Source: Paludibacter sp963678465
GTDB taxonomy: Bacteria; Bacteroidota; Bacteroidia; Bacteroidales; Paludibacteraceae
Direction: 5' to 3'
Assembly (NCBI GenBank): GCA_963678465.1
Contig: OY782858.1
Coordinates: 1,488,001 to 1,552,000, forward strand
Length of the DNA: 64,000 bases
Both the position numbers and the translations under genes were made by a program. The notes beneath the pieces are model-generated. The model searched no databases. It was not told where the DNA came from and saw only the letters and a program-made list of their open reading frames with translations. Of this stretch, positions 24,961-33,050 are shown piece by piece; position 1 is the stretch's first letter, and every line of letters starts with the position of its first letter.

Positions 24961-25675
24961 AATTTTTCAAATTAATCCAACAAGGTCCGTCTTCAACAAC
25001 CGTTTCCCCAGTGATCAGATCAATTCGTCCCTGAATGCAATTATTATCTTCATTGTCATATTGTGCCCATGCTTCAAGTTCGAGATTTCCTGTGATATTA
25101 TTAATCGTTACCATACCCGAACACAATGTATTGACTTTTGCTTTCGTAATCAGATAAGTCAACGCATCACTCATCGATTTGAATTTCAGCTTGTCGACAT
25201 CCGACAGTTTAATTATATCAGAAAAAAAAGCTTTATTGCTTACAATCGTTTTAACCTGGTCTTTTGATAAATAAGTTCCGCGAGGTAGGTTAAGTGCAGG
25301 ATAGAATTTATTGTCCTGATTAATTTTAATCATAAACTGATCGCAACTATAGGCAATAGCCCAACCAACCTTCACTTTGTAGCAAACACTAAACGAAACA
25401 CCATCGTTCCAATTATATATCTGTGAATAAACAAGTTCTATATGATTATCAAAATAGGAATCCGGCAGGTTATTTTGCTCCATAAAAAGACTTTTCCAGA
25501 TAGCCAGGTATAATTCGCATGTGTCGGTATTACAAATTGTGCCGGGTGAATAATTATTAAGATAGTCGTATTCCCCACCGCTTATACAGCTTGTTGTTCG
25601 AATTTGTTTTTGTACTTCACATGCCGAAAAACAAACAACTATCAAAAATAAAAGTAAAATTTTCAGGTGTTTCAT
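24959..25675 (-). CDS. Cysteine-rich lipoprotein of unknown function
   Basis: A 238-residue protein with signal MKHLKILLLFLIVVCFSAC (Cys19). The mature part has eight further cysteines (for example TTSCISGG, TICNTDTCELY, VCYKV, YSCDQF, NTLCSG, NNCIQG, GPCW), suggesting several disulfides. The final third (MVTINNITGNLELEAWAQYD, GRIDLITGETVVEDGPCW) reads like two beta repeats. The C-terminal codons extend into the repeat block, so the last residues may vary between strains. The family is not recognised. Confidence 0.6.
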   Translation of the reverse strand: MKHLKILLLFLIVVCFSACEVQKQIRTTSCISGGEYDYLNNYSPGTICNTDTCELYLAIWKSLFMEQNNLPDSYFDNHIELVYSQIYNWNDGVSFSVCYKVKVGWAIAYSCDQFMIKINQDNKFYPALNLPRGTYLSKDQVKTIVSNKAFFSDIIKLSDVDKLKFKSMSDALTYLITKAKVNTLCSGMVTINNITGNLELEAWAQYDNEDNNCIQGRIDLITGETVVEDGPCWINLKN

Positions 25676-25835
25676 ATTCTTTCATATTCTTTTTTTAATA
25701 GATGCCTTTTTAACCAAATTCGTTGCTTTGTCTGCAAATTTTGCTTTGTACATATTCGGGGCGCGACTTTTAGTCGCACTCCGAATGTAAGATAGTTCAA
25801 CTTGTGCTTCCTTGCAGGGTGGTAAATATCCTTAT

Positions 25836-26582
25836 TTATCGGGAGTCGTTTTGACTACAAGAAACATAAGTATTAGGGAAAGTTTCCTGTTTATTACCAA
25901 ATATCGTCCAATTTAATTTAATTTCTGATAGTTCTATATATAGTTGTATCTTTTGTATTATTGACTTTTTATGTTCAGCACCAATTAAAAATACAGCTTT
26001 ATTATATTCATTTTTTTTACTGTATTTGTAAATATTTTGAAGCATAGCATTTTCACGTTTATCGTACTGTTCTATGCGAAACATTTTATAAATATCAAGT
26101 AGTCTATCCTTCTCGATTTCAGATTCCAGAATATTTATTTCCAAAATTTCCTTTTTCTCTAAAAAGTCCAAAAAAAGCTCACTATTGATATAAAGAAAAC
26201 CTTCTTTTGCTATCAAAACATCTTTCTCATTATCTAATTTTTGATAATCCTCACATTTGAAAAACGTATGAAACATAGTTTGATATTTATATGAATTTTG
26301 GCTTACATCAATATCGACAGGAAAAATGTCAATATTATAATTTTGTTTGTATTTTTTGATGCATTTTACTTCAAGAGGCACTTTAGGAAGGCTTCGATTA
26401 AGTAATATGCTGTTGGCACAATATATGTCAAACGAGTCGTCATAATACATATCAGAATATTGGCTCGTCAATTCATCGAAAATCACTTCAGGATTTATAG
26501 ATTCGATAATTTTATACAATTCATCTGAATTACATTTTCCGCTTTCAGTGTGGCTAGTACAAATAAGGATAATATTATGCAT
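25836..26582 (-). CDS. Cytoplasmic protein, possibly TraB/ChaN-like
   Basis: A 248-residue protein without a signal peptide. The N-terminus IILICTSHTESGKCNSDELYKIIESINPEVIFDEL resembles the G/S-x-H-x(4-6)-S...PDVVxxEL opening of TraB/PrgY-type proteins, and a second block, VFLIGAEHKKSI, matches their late GAxH motif. The middle is helical and Lys/Glu-rich. If correct it belongs to an erythromycin-esterase/TraB-like superfamily with unknown chemistry. Base composition is more AT-rich than in neighbouring enzyme genes. The C-terminus uses bases shared with an intergenic palindrome near 25838. Confidence 0.5.
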   Translation of the reverse strand: MHNIILICTSHTESGKCNSDELYKIIESINPEVIFDELTSQYSDMYYDDSFDIYCANSILLNRSLPKVPLEVKCIKKYKQNYNIDIFPVDIDVSQNSYKYQTMFHTFFKCEDYQKLDNEKDVLIAKEGFLYINSELFLDFLEKKEILEINILESEIEKDRLLDIYKMFRIEQYDKRENAMLQNIYKYSKKNEYNKAVFLIGAEHKKSIIQKIQLYIELSEIKLNWTIFGNKQETFPNTYVSCSQNDSR

Positions 26583-26642
26583 ATTAATAATTTTATTCTC
26601 AGAGAATCTATTAACTTATGCTCTCCCTTTTGATTTTGATTT

Positions 26643-27098
26643 TCAATAAATACGACTAACAAATCTCTTATTGATATCGTTATTCCATTGCACTTGATAT
26701 GTTTTTCCATTTATTTGGTCAAGTAATATGAAGTTGTATATGTTATTAGTTGAGTAAAGAGTAAATCTACCGTTTACCTCTTCCGCTTCTGTCCATACAA
26801 GTGAGCTTGAATTTAAGATTAGTTCACCTTCATAGCCCTCGTTCGATATATTAAAATGTACTTGCCACATCTTCCCATTTCGTGTGTCCAATTTGATAAA
26901 TGTCCAATAGTTTTGAGTAGGAAATAATTTATAAATAGGAGATTCAATTAATTGATTTTCAAATTTCTTCTCTACTAGTTGTATTTTCTTTGTACTGTCT
27001 TGTTGGATTGTACTTATGCTGTCTTTTTGCGTTTGTCCTTGTGAATGTAATGTAAATAAAGTCAATAAATTAATCAGTATAAAATCTCTCGTATTCAT
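26643..27098 (-). CDS. Exported protein with two short repeats
   Basis: A 151-residue protein with a signal peptide ending SQGQ. After a Lys/Glu/Ser linker, two related segments are visible: NYWTFIKLDTRNGKMWQVHF (about 63-82) and a degenerate second copy, NIYNFILLDQINGKTYQVQW (about 119-138). They share the pattern N-[FI]-[IL]-x-LD-x-x-NGK-x-[WY]-QV. The repeat looks like a beta-propeller or beta-sandwich strand pair common in Bacteroidetes exported proteins. The function is unknown. Confidence 0.6.
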   Translation of the reverse strand: MNTRDFILINLLTLFTLHSQGQTQKDSISTIQQDSTKKIQLVEKKFENQLIESPIYKLFPTQNYWTFIKLDTRNGKMWQVHFNISNEGYEGELILNSSSLVWTEAEEVNGRFTLYSTNNIYNFILLDQINGKTYQVQWNNDINKRFVSRIY

Positions 27099-27339
27099 AT
27101 TGTTTTTATTTTATGTCCTTTTGGACGGTTATTATCTCGTTTTGTTTGGTTATAATTTCTTAACCAGACACTTACCCTCAATATCTCCGCATTGCCCATA
27201 AATCCCCTATATAGCTATAAATATCATTGTGTATATTTGCTGTATATGTAAAAGGTTGTTATTTTGTTTCCAAAGATAAATAACATATTTAACATCAGCA
27301 AGATTTTGGGAGGAAATAATAAAAAAGTCGAAGGGCTAA

Positions 27340-27556
27340 AGACTGCAGAATTGTGGAATCGTTGAATTGTTGAATCGTCAATTGTTGAAGTGTTGAAGCG
27401 TTGAATTTCACATTTTCCAACCAGAAACTCTATCAACTCCTTAATTGTCAATTATCAATTATTAATTATCAATTGTCAACCCACCAACTCCTCAAATCTT
27501 TCAAACTCTTCAAATCTTCAAACTCTTCAAATTCTCAAATTCTCACATTCCAAACT
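27340..27556. repeat. Composite 7-8-bp repeat block
   Basis: GAATCGTTGAATTGTTGAA octamers (27353-27405), then GAAACTCTATCAACTCCTTA followed by TCAATTATCAATTA heptamers (27423-27478), then CAAATCTTTCAAACTCTTC repeats to 27556. The 27423-27470 part is nearly identical to 24834-24880. The rest of the 27099-27626 spacer shows no gene or clear promoter. Confidence 0.8.
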
Positions 27557-27626
27557 ATTTTAACGCTGATTTGTTTGATACAATAGTTATCAAAAGTTTT
27601 TATCAATTTTAAATCCATTTATTTTT

Positions 27627-29900
27627 ATGAACAAAACAGCATTTGGCTTAATGGCCTTCCTTTTTTTGTTCTCGATGGTTGCAAAAGCACAAAGTGTAAG
27701 CGGCGACTGGAAGGGAACATTGTCCGTTCAGGGCATAAATCTTGAACTTATTTTCCATATCAGCGACAAAGATGGCGTTTACACTTCCACTATGGATGTA
27801 CCTGCACAGGGTGCAACGGGTATTCCTGTTGAAAAAACAGAGTTCGCCAACAATAAACTAAGTATGAGCGTTCCCGCAGCTAAAATTATGTTTTCGGGTG
27901 AATTGACAGGCGATAGCATTGCAGGAAATTTTGAACAAATGGGCACAAAATTGCCTTTAACACTCCGGAAATTCAAAAGTACACTGCCCGGCAACACGGC
28001 ATTGGTTACCTCCGACGAAACGCTTAAACAATTGGCTGCGTTTGATGCTGGCAACTACAAATATAAGGTAGCCGACTATTTTGCGCGCCCTAAAGCATCT
28101 TCTTTCCGCTTGTCGCCCAATGGTAAATACATGTCGTATCTCGAAAAGGATGACAAAAACAAAAATCACGTATATGTGAAAGAAATTGCCACAGGTAAAG
28201 TCAACCGTGCCATCGAAGAAAAGGATGAATTGATAAAAGGATATGGATGGATAAGCGATGAAAAACTTTACTATATGATGGACAAGGGCGGAAACGAAAA
28301 TTTCCACATTTATGCAACAAATATCGATGGCACTAACGCCAGCGACCTGACGCCTTTCGAAGGGGTAAGAGCCGGCATTATCAGCGTTTTGAAAGATCAG
28401 AAGAATATTATTATTTTTCAGATGAATAAAAACAACAAACAGATATTTGAACCTTACCGCCTGAATGCTGCCACCGGAGAAATCACGCAATTGTTCGAAA
28501 ACAAAGATGCTGCTAATTCTATTCAGAGCTACGAATTTGATAAAGATGGAAATCTGAGAGCCTACACACAATTGAGAAACGGTGTAGAAACCGAGTTTTA
28601 CTACAAGGACCCCAGCACAAACGAATTTAAACTTATGAAAAAGATGAACTGGGACGACAGCTTCGGTATCATAAGTTTCAATTATAAATCGGCCAACAAG
28701 GATGAAGCCTATGTGTACAGTAACCTCGATAGCGACAAAGCACGCATTATACTTTACGACTTTAAAGCTGACAAAAAAATAAGTGAAGTATTCTCGAACC
28801 CCGATTACGATGCAACAAGCATGCATTTATCGCGAAAACGCAATTATGAAATCGATTATTTTGGTTATGATGGCGAAAAATCGGAAATTATTCCGGTAAG
28901 TAAAACCTACAAGGACCTTGACAGCAGGGTGAAAAAACAATTCCCCGGAAAAGAATACGGTGTAACAGGTTACGACGACGATGAAAAAACATTCCTTATC
29001 GTTCTGCAAAGTGATAAGTTGTATGGCACTTATTACGAATACAATACGACTACTGGTAAGTTTAAACTGCTTTACGACCTTATGCCACAACTTAAGGAAG
29101 CCGATATGGCAATAATGAAACCGATTACATTTAAAAGTCGCGATGGATTAACGATACATGGTTATATTACACTGCCTAAAGAAGCGCTCGCCGGTAAAAA
29201 AGTACCGATGATCGTGAATCCGCATGGAGGTCCACAGGGCGTACGCGACAGTTGGGGATTTAATCCCGAAGCTCAGCTTTTTGCAAGCCGTGGTTATGCT
29301 ACCTTACAGGTGAATTTCAGAATCTCGGGTGGTTACGGGAAAGAATTTTTGAGAGCCGGATTCAAACAAATCGGTCGTAAAGTAATGGACGATGTGGAAG
29401 ATGGTGTAAAATATGCCATTGCGCAAGGTTGGGTGAACGAAAACAAAATAGGTATCTACGGTGGAAGTCATGGTGGATATGCCACGCTTATGGGACTTGT
29501 GAAAACACCCGATTTATATGCTTGCGGAGTGAATTATGTAGGCGTTTCGAACATTGAAACATTGTTTAAGTCAATGCCGGAGTACTGGAAACCACAATTA
29601 AAAATACTGGGCGAAATATGGTACGATCTGGGCAACCCTGAAGAGCTTAAAATTGCGCGTGAAGTATCGGCAGTGAACAATGTCGACAAAATTAAGAAAC
29701 CTTTGCTGGTGGTACAGGGCGCTAACGATCCACGCGTGAACATTAACGAGAGCGATCAGATTGTGACTGCACTCAGGGCCAAAGGCTTTGATGTGCCATA
29801 TATGGTAAAATACAACGAAGGTCATGGATTCCAACGCGAAGAAAATCGTATGGATTTTTACAGCGCCATGTTGGGATTCTTTGCCAAGCATCTGAAATAA
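27627..29900 (+). CDS. Prolyl-oligopeptidase family serine peptidase (S9), exported
   Basis: A 757-residue secreted or periplasmic peptidase. A signal peptide (FSMVAKAQ) is followed by an extra small beta domain (about 22-115, VSGDWKGTLSVQGINLELIFHI). The S9 beta-propeller (about 145-500) and the alpha/beta hydrolase domain (about 510-757) come next. The triad is Ser614 in GGSHGGY (usually GGSYGGY), Asp701 (NDPR) and His733 (GHGF). It probably cleaves oligopeptides in the envelope. It stands alone on the plus strand, followed by a strong terminator, and faces the leftward xylan locus. Confidence 0.92.
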   Translation: MNKTAFGLMAFLFLFSMVAKAQSVSGDWKGTLSVQGINLELIFHISDKDGVYTSTMDVPAQGATGIPVEKTEFANNKLSMSVPAAKIMFSGELTGDSIAGNFEQMGTKLPLTLRKFKSTLPGNTALVTSDETLKQLAAFDAGNYKYKVADYFARPKASSFRLSPNGKYMSYLEKDDKNKNHVYVKEIATGKVNRAIEEKDELIKGYGWISDEKLYYMMDKGGNENFHIYATNIDGTNASDLTPFEGVRAGIISVLKDQKNIIIFQMNKNNKQIFEPYRLNAATGEITQLFENKDAANSIQSYEFDKDGNLRAYTQLRNGVETEFYYKDPSTNEFKLMKKMNWDDSFGIISFNYKSANKDEAYVYSNLDSDKARIILYDFKADKKISEVFSNPDYDATSMHLSRKRNYEIDYFGYDGEKSEIIPVSKTYKDLDSRVKKQFPGKEYGVTGYDDDEKTFLIVLQSDKLYGTYYEYNTTTGKFKLLYDLMPQLKEADMAIMKPITFKSRDGLTIHGYITLPKEALAGKKVPMIVNPHGGPQGVRDSWGFNPEAQLFASRGYATLQVNFRISGGYGKEFLRAGFKQIGRKVMDDVEDGVKYAIAQGWVNENKIGIYGGSHGGYATLMGLVKTPDLYACGVNYVGVSNIETLFKSMPEYWKPQLKILGEIWYDLGNPEELKIAREVSAVNNVDKIKKPLLVVQGANDPRVNINESDQIVTALRAKGFDVPYMVKYNEGHGFQREENRMDFYSAMLGFFAKHLK

Positions 29901-29961
29901 ACGAAATAATCAACGCCGGAATGGACTGATAAATACATCTTCCACAAAGCGACAACAATAA

Positions 29962-29998
29962 AAACCCCCGGTAGCAAGTAATTTGCAACCGGGGGTTT
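29962..29998 (+). terminator. Rho-independent terminator after the S9 peptidase gene
   Basis: AAACCCCCGGT (29962-29972) pairs perfectly with ACCGGGGGTTT (29988-29998), with an inner GCAA/TTGC stem in the loop. A short T-containing tail follows. It lies 61 bp after the stop. Confidence 0.8.
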
Positions 29999-29999
29999 C

Positions 30000-30165
30000 T
30001 ATTGTTGAATCGTTGAATTGTTGAATTGTTGAACTGTTGAAGCGTTGAATTGTTGAATCGTTGAATCGTGAATTATCAACTCCTCGAATCTTCAATCCCG
30101 AAAGCTTTCGGGACAAATCTTCAAACTCTTCAAATTATCAATTATCAATTATCAATTGTCAATTG
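30000..30165. repeat. Composite repeat block with palindrome between convergent genes
   Basis: GTTGAATC/GTTGAATT octamers (30004-30068), a TCCCGAAAGCTTTCGGGA palindrome (30096-30113), then CAAACTCTTC and TCAATTATCAATT heptamers running into the stop codon of the SDR gene. Confidence 0.8.
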
Positions 30166-30166
30166 C

Positions 30167-30982
30167 TTAGACTCCGCTGAACATATTGAAACCACCATCA
30201 ACAGGCATCACAACCCCTGTAATAAAACTGGCAGCCGGAGAACATAAAAACTGAACGGCGCCATTCAATTCAGTGATATCACCAAAACGTTTCATAGGTG
30301 TATTGGCAAGCACTTTCACGCTACGGTCGGTCAATGAACCATCCGGATTGATAAGCACAGCACGGTTTTGGTCACCAATAAAAAAGCCCGGTGCAATTGC
30401 ATTCACGCGAACTCCATCTCCGTATTTCATAGCCATTTCCATGGCAAGCCATTGTGTAAAGTTACTTACAGCTGCTTTGGCTGCCGAATATCCCGGCACA
30501 CGTGTCATCGACTGAAAAGCGGCCATTGAAGACACATTAATAATACTTCCTGATTTCTGTTGCGCCATTACCTTGCCAAAAACATAACTCGGATACACAG
30601 TACCGTTCATGTTCAGGTTGGTCACTTTGTCCCAGTTGGCTATTTCCATGTCGAAAAAACTTTGATCATCAGCTAAAGTAGCTCCGGGAATATTACCACC
30701 TGCTATATTCAGCAGAATGTCGATACTTCCCCATTGTGCAACAATTTCGTCGGCTGCTTTTTGCAAACTTGGAATATCGAGTACATTACCAATAATGCCA
30801 ATGGCCTGACCACCATCGGCAGTTAGTTCAGCCACACGTGCATCAAGATTTTCCTGACGTATGTCCATGGCCACAACGCGGGCGCCTGCTTTCACAAAAC
30901 TTTTGGCAATGCTTCCTCCCAAAACGCCCCCTGCACCGGTAATTACCGCTACCTTACCTTCAATACTAAACATTTCGTTCAT
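30167..30982 (-). CDS. SDR oxidoreductase, likely D-mannonate (fructuronate) reductase
   Basis: A 271-residue short-chain dehydrogenase with the NAD(P)-binding TGAGGVLGG (16-24), the Asp of VVAMDIR, NIAGG, the catalytic Ser in NVSSM and YSAAK. Its neighbour is mannonate dehydratase, and SDR enzymes in this position act as D-fructuronate reductases in Bacteroidetes and Bacillus glucuronate pathways. It would reduce fructuronate to mannonate for UxuA. The specificity is inferred from context; KduD-like activity is the main alternative. A 703-bp repeat-containing spacer separates it from uxuA, so it may have its own promoter, though none was recognised. Confidence 0.8.
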   Translation of the reverse strand: MNEMFSIEGKVAVITGAGGVLGGSIAKSFVKAGARVVAMDIRQENLDARVAELTADGGQAIGIIGNVLDIPSLQKAADEIVAQWGSIDILLNIAGGNIPGATLADDQSFFDMEIANWDKVTNLNMNGTVYPSYVFGKVMAQQKSGSIINVSSMAAFQSMTRVPGYSAAKAAVSNFTQWLAMEMAMKYGDGVRVNAIAPGFFIGDQNRAVLINPDGSLTDRSVKVLANTPMKRFGDITELNGAVQFLCSPAASFITGVVMPVDGGFNMFSGV

Positions 30983-31068
30983 AATATATTATTTTTTACA
31001 ATTAGTTTTCATCTTTTGTTATTACTGTGAATAAAGAATTAAAAATAATCCTTAGACTGCGACTGCGC

Positions 31069-31103
31069 GTTCGACTGAGCTCACGCCGAAGCCTCAGTCG
31101 AAC
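31069..31103. repeat. GTTCGACTGAG/CTCAGTCGAAC inverted repeat
   Basis: Perfect 11-bp arms with a 13-nt loop, upstream of the SDR gene. Two smaller palindromes follow in the same spacer, CCCCTACGGGG (31131-31141) and TTCCCTACGGGAA (31180-31192). All resemble dispersed intergenic palindromes. None has a T tract on the minus strand. Confidence 0.6.
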
Positions 31104-31282
31104 GGACATTGATGTTATATCTTTGTTTATCCCCTACGGGGAACTGATTTTGGTGATTTCTATTTTCTATTGATCTACATTCCCTACGGGAAATAATTTA
31201 CTTTAAACAAAATAGAATTATTTTCAACCCCTGATTCGCATTATTACTGTTGTTCTACTGAACTTACTTCGATGCTCCAACA

Positions 31283-31676
31283 AGCTTGACAATGCCGTTG
31301 TTGAGCTTGACAATGCTGTTGTTGAGCTTGACATTGCCGTTGTTGAGCTTGACAATGCCGTTGTTGAGCTTGACTTTGCTGTTGTTGAGCTTGACAATGC
31401 CGTTGTTGAGCTTGACAATGCCGTTGTTGAGCTTAACATTGCTGTTGTTGAGCTTGACATTGCCGTTGTTGAGCTTGACAATGCCGTTGTTGAGCTTGAC
31501 TTTGCTGTTGTTGAGCTTGACAATGCCGTTGTTGAGCTTGACAATGCCGTTGTTGAGCTTAACATTGCTGTTGTTGAGCTTGACATTGCTGTTGTTGAGC
31601 TTGACATTGCTGTTGTTGAGCTTGACATTGCCGTTGTTGAGCTTGACATTGCTGTTGTTGAGCTTAACTTTGCCAA
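31283..31676. repeat. 21-bp tandem array downstream of uxuA (about 19 units)
   Basis: The unit is GAGCTTGACAATGCCGTTGT plus T. Variants at four positions (ACAATGCC, ACATTGCT, ACTTTGCT, AACATTGCT) recur in the same order, giving a higher-order period of six units (126 bp) over about 31430-31680. Both strands are open with a seven-residue period (SSSTTAM on the minus strand). There is no ribosome-binding site or signal. The array begins 10 bp after the uxuA stop and so lies in its 3' transcript end. Confidence 0.85.
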
Positions 31677-31685
31677 TGTCGGGCT

Positions 31686-32861
31686 TTATGATTTGTTGAT
31701 TTCGTTGGCTACAGTGGCCATAATGCCCGAAACTTCGGCCAAAGCATACATACGTCCGTAAAACGAATAACCCGGATTGTCGGGTTTGTTCACATCGTCG
31801 AGCATAAGTTTACCATGATCCACCCGCATAGGCAATCCCGGATGTTCACGTTCGAAAATGCGTACCAATTCAATTAAATGCCCACGTCCTTCGAGGTGAT
31901 TGGCTTCCATAAAGTTTCCATTTTCATCCACATCAGTACTTCGCAAATGAACAAAATGCGTTCTTTTTGCAAATTTAGCAGCCAAAGCAGGCACATCGTT
32001 GTGTAAACCCGAACTCAGCGAACCGGCACAAAATGTGATTCCATTGTTAGGCACATCTACTGCATTCAGCACCCATTCAATGTCCTTTTCGTTGGTGACA
32101 ATGCGTGGTAAACCCAACACTGCCATTGGAGGATCGTCGGGGTGAACACAAAGATTAATCCCTGCCTCGCGGGCTGTAGGAATTACACTTTCGAGAAAAT
32201 ATTTCAGGTTTTCGCGCAATTGTTGCTTGTCAATGCCATCATATTTTGCCAAAAGCGCTTTGAAAAGCTCTACCGGTTTTTGCACATCGCCTTTAAAGCT
32301 GTCGTTCACAAAGCCCTGCGTTTTTACAATTATTGTTTGAATCAAAGCTTCATGCTCGGCTTTTGTAATTGTTTTGGCAAGCTCCGCCACCTTTTCGAGT
32401 TCGGCTTCAGAATAATCTTTCGCTGCATCTTTCCTGTTCAGGATGTGCAAATCGAAATAAGCAAAACGTATTTTGTCGAAAAACAAAGTTTGTGTACCGT
32501 TAGGAAGTTTAAAGTTCAAATCAGTACGAATCCAGTCGATAACAGGCATAAAATTGTACACAACGGTTTGGATGCCTGCTTTTCCGAGATTGCGAAGACT
32601 TTCGCAATAATTCTGAAGCAATCTTTCTCTGTCGGCGCCACCGAACTTAATACTTTCGGACACGGGCAAACTTTCCACCACCGACCAACGCAAGCCGAAA
32701 CTTTCGATATAGTTTTTCAAATCAGTAATGGCTTCGTAAGTCCATACATCACCATTTGGCACATCGTGCAAAGCAGTTACAATGCCCTCTACTCCTATTT
32801 GCCGAAGCATATCCAATGTGATCCGGTCTTTTCTGCCGAACCATCTCCACGTTTTTTCCAT
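31686..32861 (-). CDS. uxuA: Mannonate dehydratase
   Basis: A 391-residue cytoplasmic enzyme converting D-mannonate to 2-keto-3-deoxy-D-gluconate in glucuronate catabolism. The typical N-terminus MEKTWRWFGRKDRITLDMLRQIG and the metal-site regions with CVHPDDPP, FCAGSLSSG, HFVHLRS and MRVDHGKLML are all present, as is the family's usual length. It sits next to the SDR and downstream of the GH67 alpha-glucuronidase, so glucuronate released from xylan is the obvious substrate source. The isomerase UxaC and the KDG kinase/aldolase are not in this window. Confidence 0.95.
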   Translation of the reverse strand: MEKTWRWFGRKDRITLDMLRQIGVEGIVTALHDVPNGDVWTYEAITDLKNYIESFGLRWSVVESLPVSESIKFGGADRERLLQNYCESLRNLGKAGIQTVVYNFMPVIDWIRTDLNFKLPNGTQTLFFDKIRFAYFDLHILNRKDAAKDYSEAELEKVAELAKTITKAEHEALIQTIIVKTQGFVNDSFKGDVQKPVELFKALLAKYDGIDKQQLRENLKYFLESVIPTAREAGINLCVHPDDPPMAVLGLPRIVTNEKDIEWVLNAVDVPNNGITFCAGSLSSGLHNDVPALAAKFAKRTHFVHLRSTDVDENGNFMEANHLEGRGHLIELVRIFEREHPGLPMRVDHGKLMLDDVNKPDNPGYSFYGRMYALAEVSGIMATVANEINKS

Positions 32862-32907
32862 TCTATTTTTTTATTTAATAACCAAAACAAATCTGATAAT
32901 GTGCCAA

Positions 32908-33050
32908 TCGTTGAATTGTTGAACTGTTGAATCGTTGAATCGTCAACAGTCGCCAGACTTTTGACTTTAGACTTTAGACAAAAGACAAAAGAACAAAGAC
33001 GGTTAAGCGCCTCCAACCGAAACCCGAAACTCAGAACTCAGAACTCGAAA
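32908..33050. repeat. Short repeats between GH67 and uxuA genes
   Basis: TTGAATTGTTGAACTGTTGAA octamers (32910-32942), GACTTTAGACTTTAGAC heptamers with AAAAGAC (32955-32998), and CAGAACTCAGAACTCG (33030-33045). The same motif families fill 1.7-1.96 kb, 24.8 kb and 30.0 kb. Confidence 0.75.

Noticed and set aside
26495..26710. 71-codon frame overlapping two small genes
   Set aside because: It overlaps the starts and ends of better-supported neighbours on the same strand and has no recognisable features.
27957..28826. 289-codon minus-strand frame inside the S9 peptidase gene
   Set aside because: Antisense shadow; the plus strand encodes a complete S9 domain set.
31224..31699. Ser/Thr-rich and Leu/Ser-rich frames in the 21-bp array after uxuA
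   Set aside because: Same artefact of 21-bp periodicity; the peptides are pure repeats without signal peptide or start signals.
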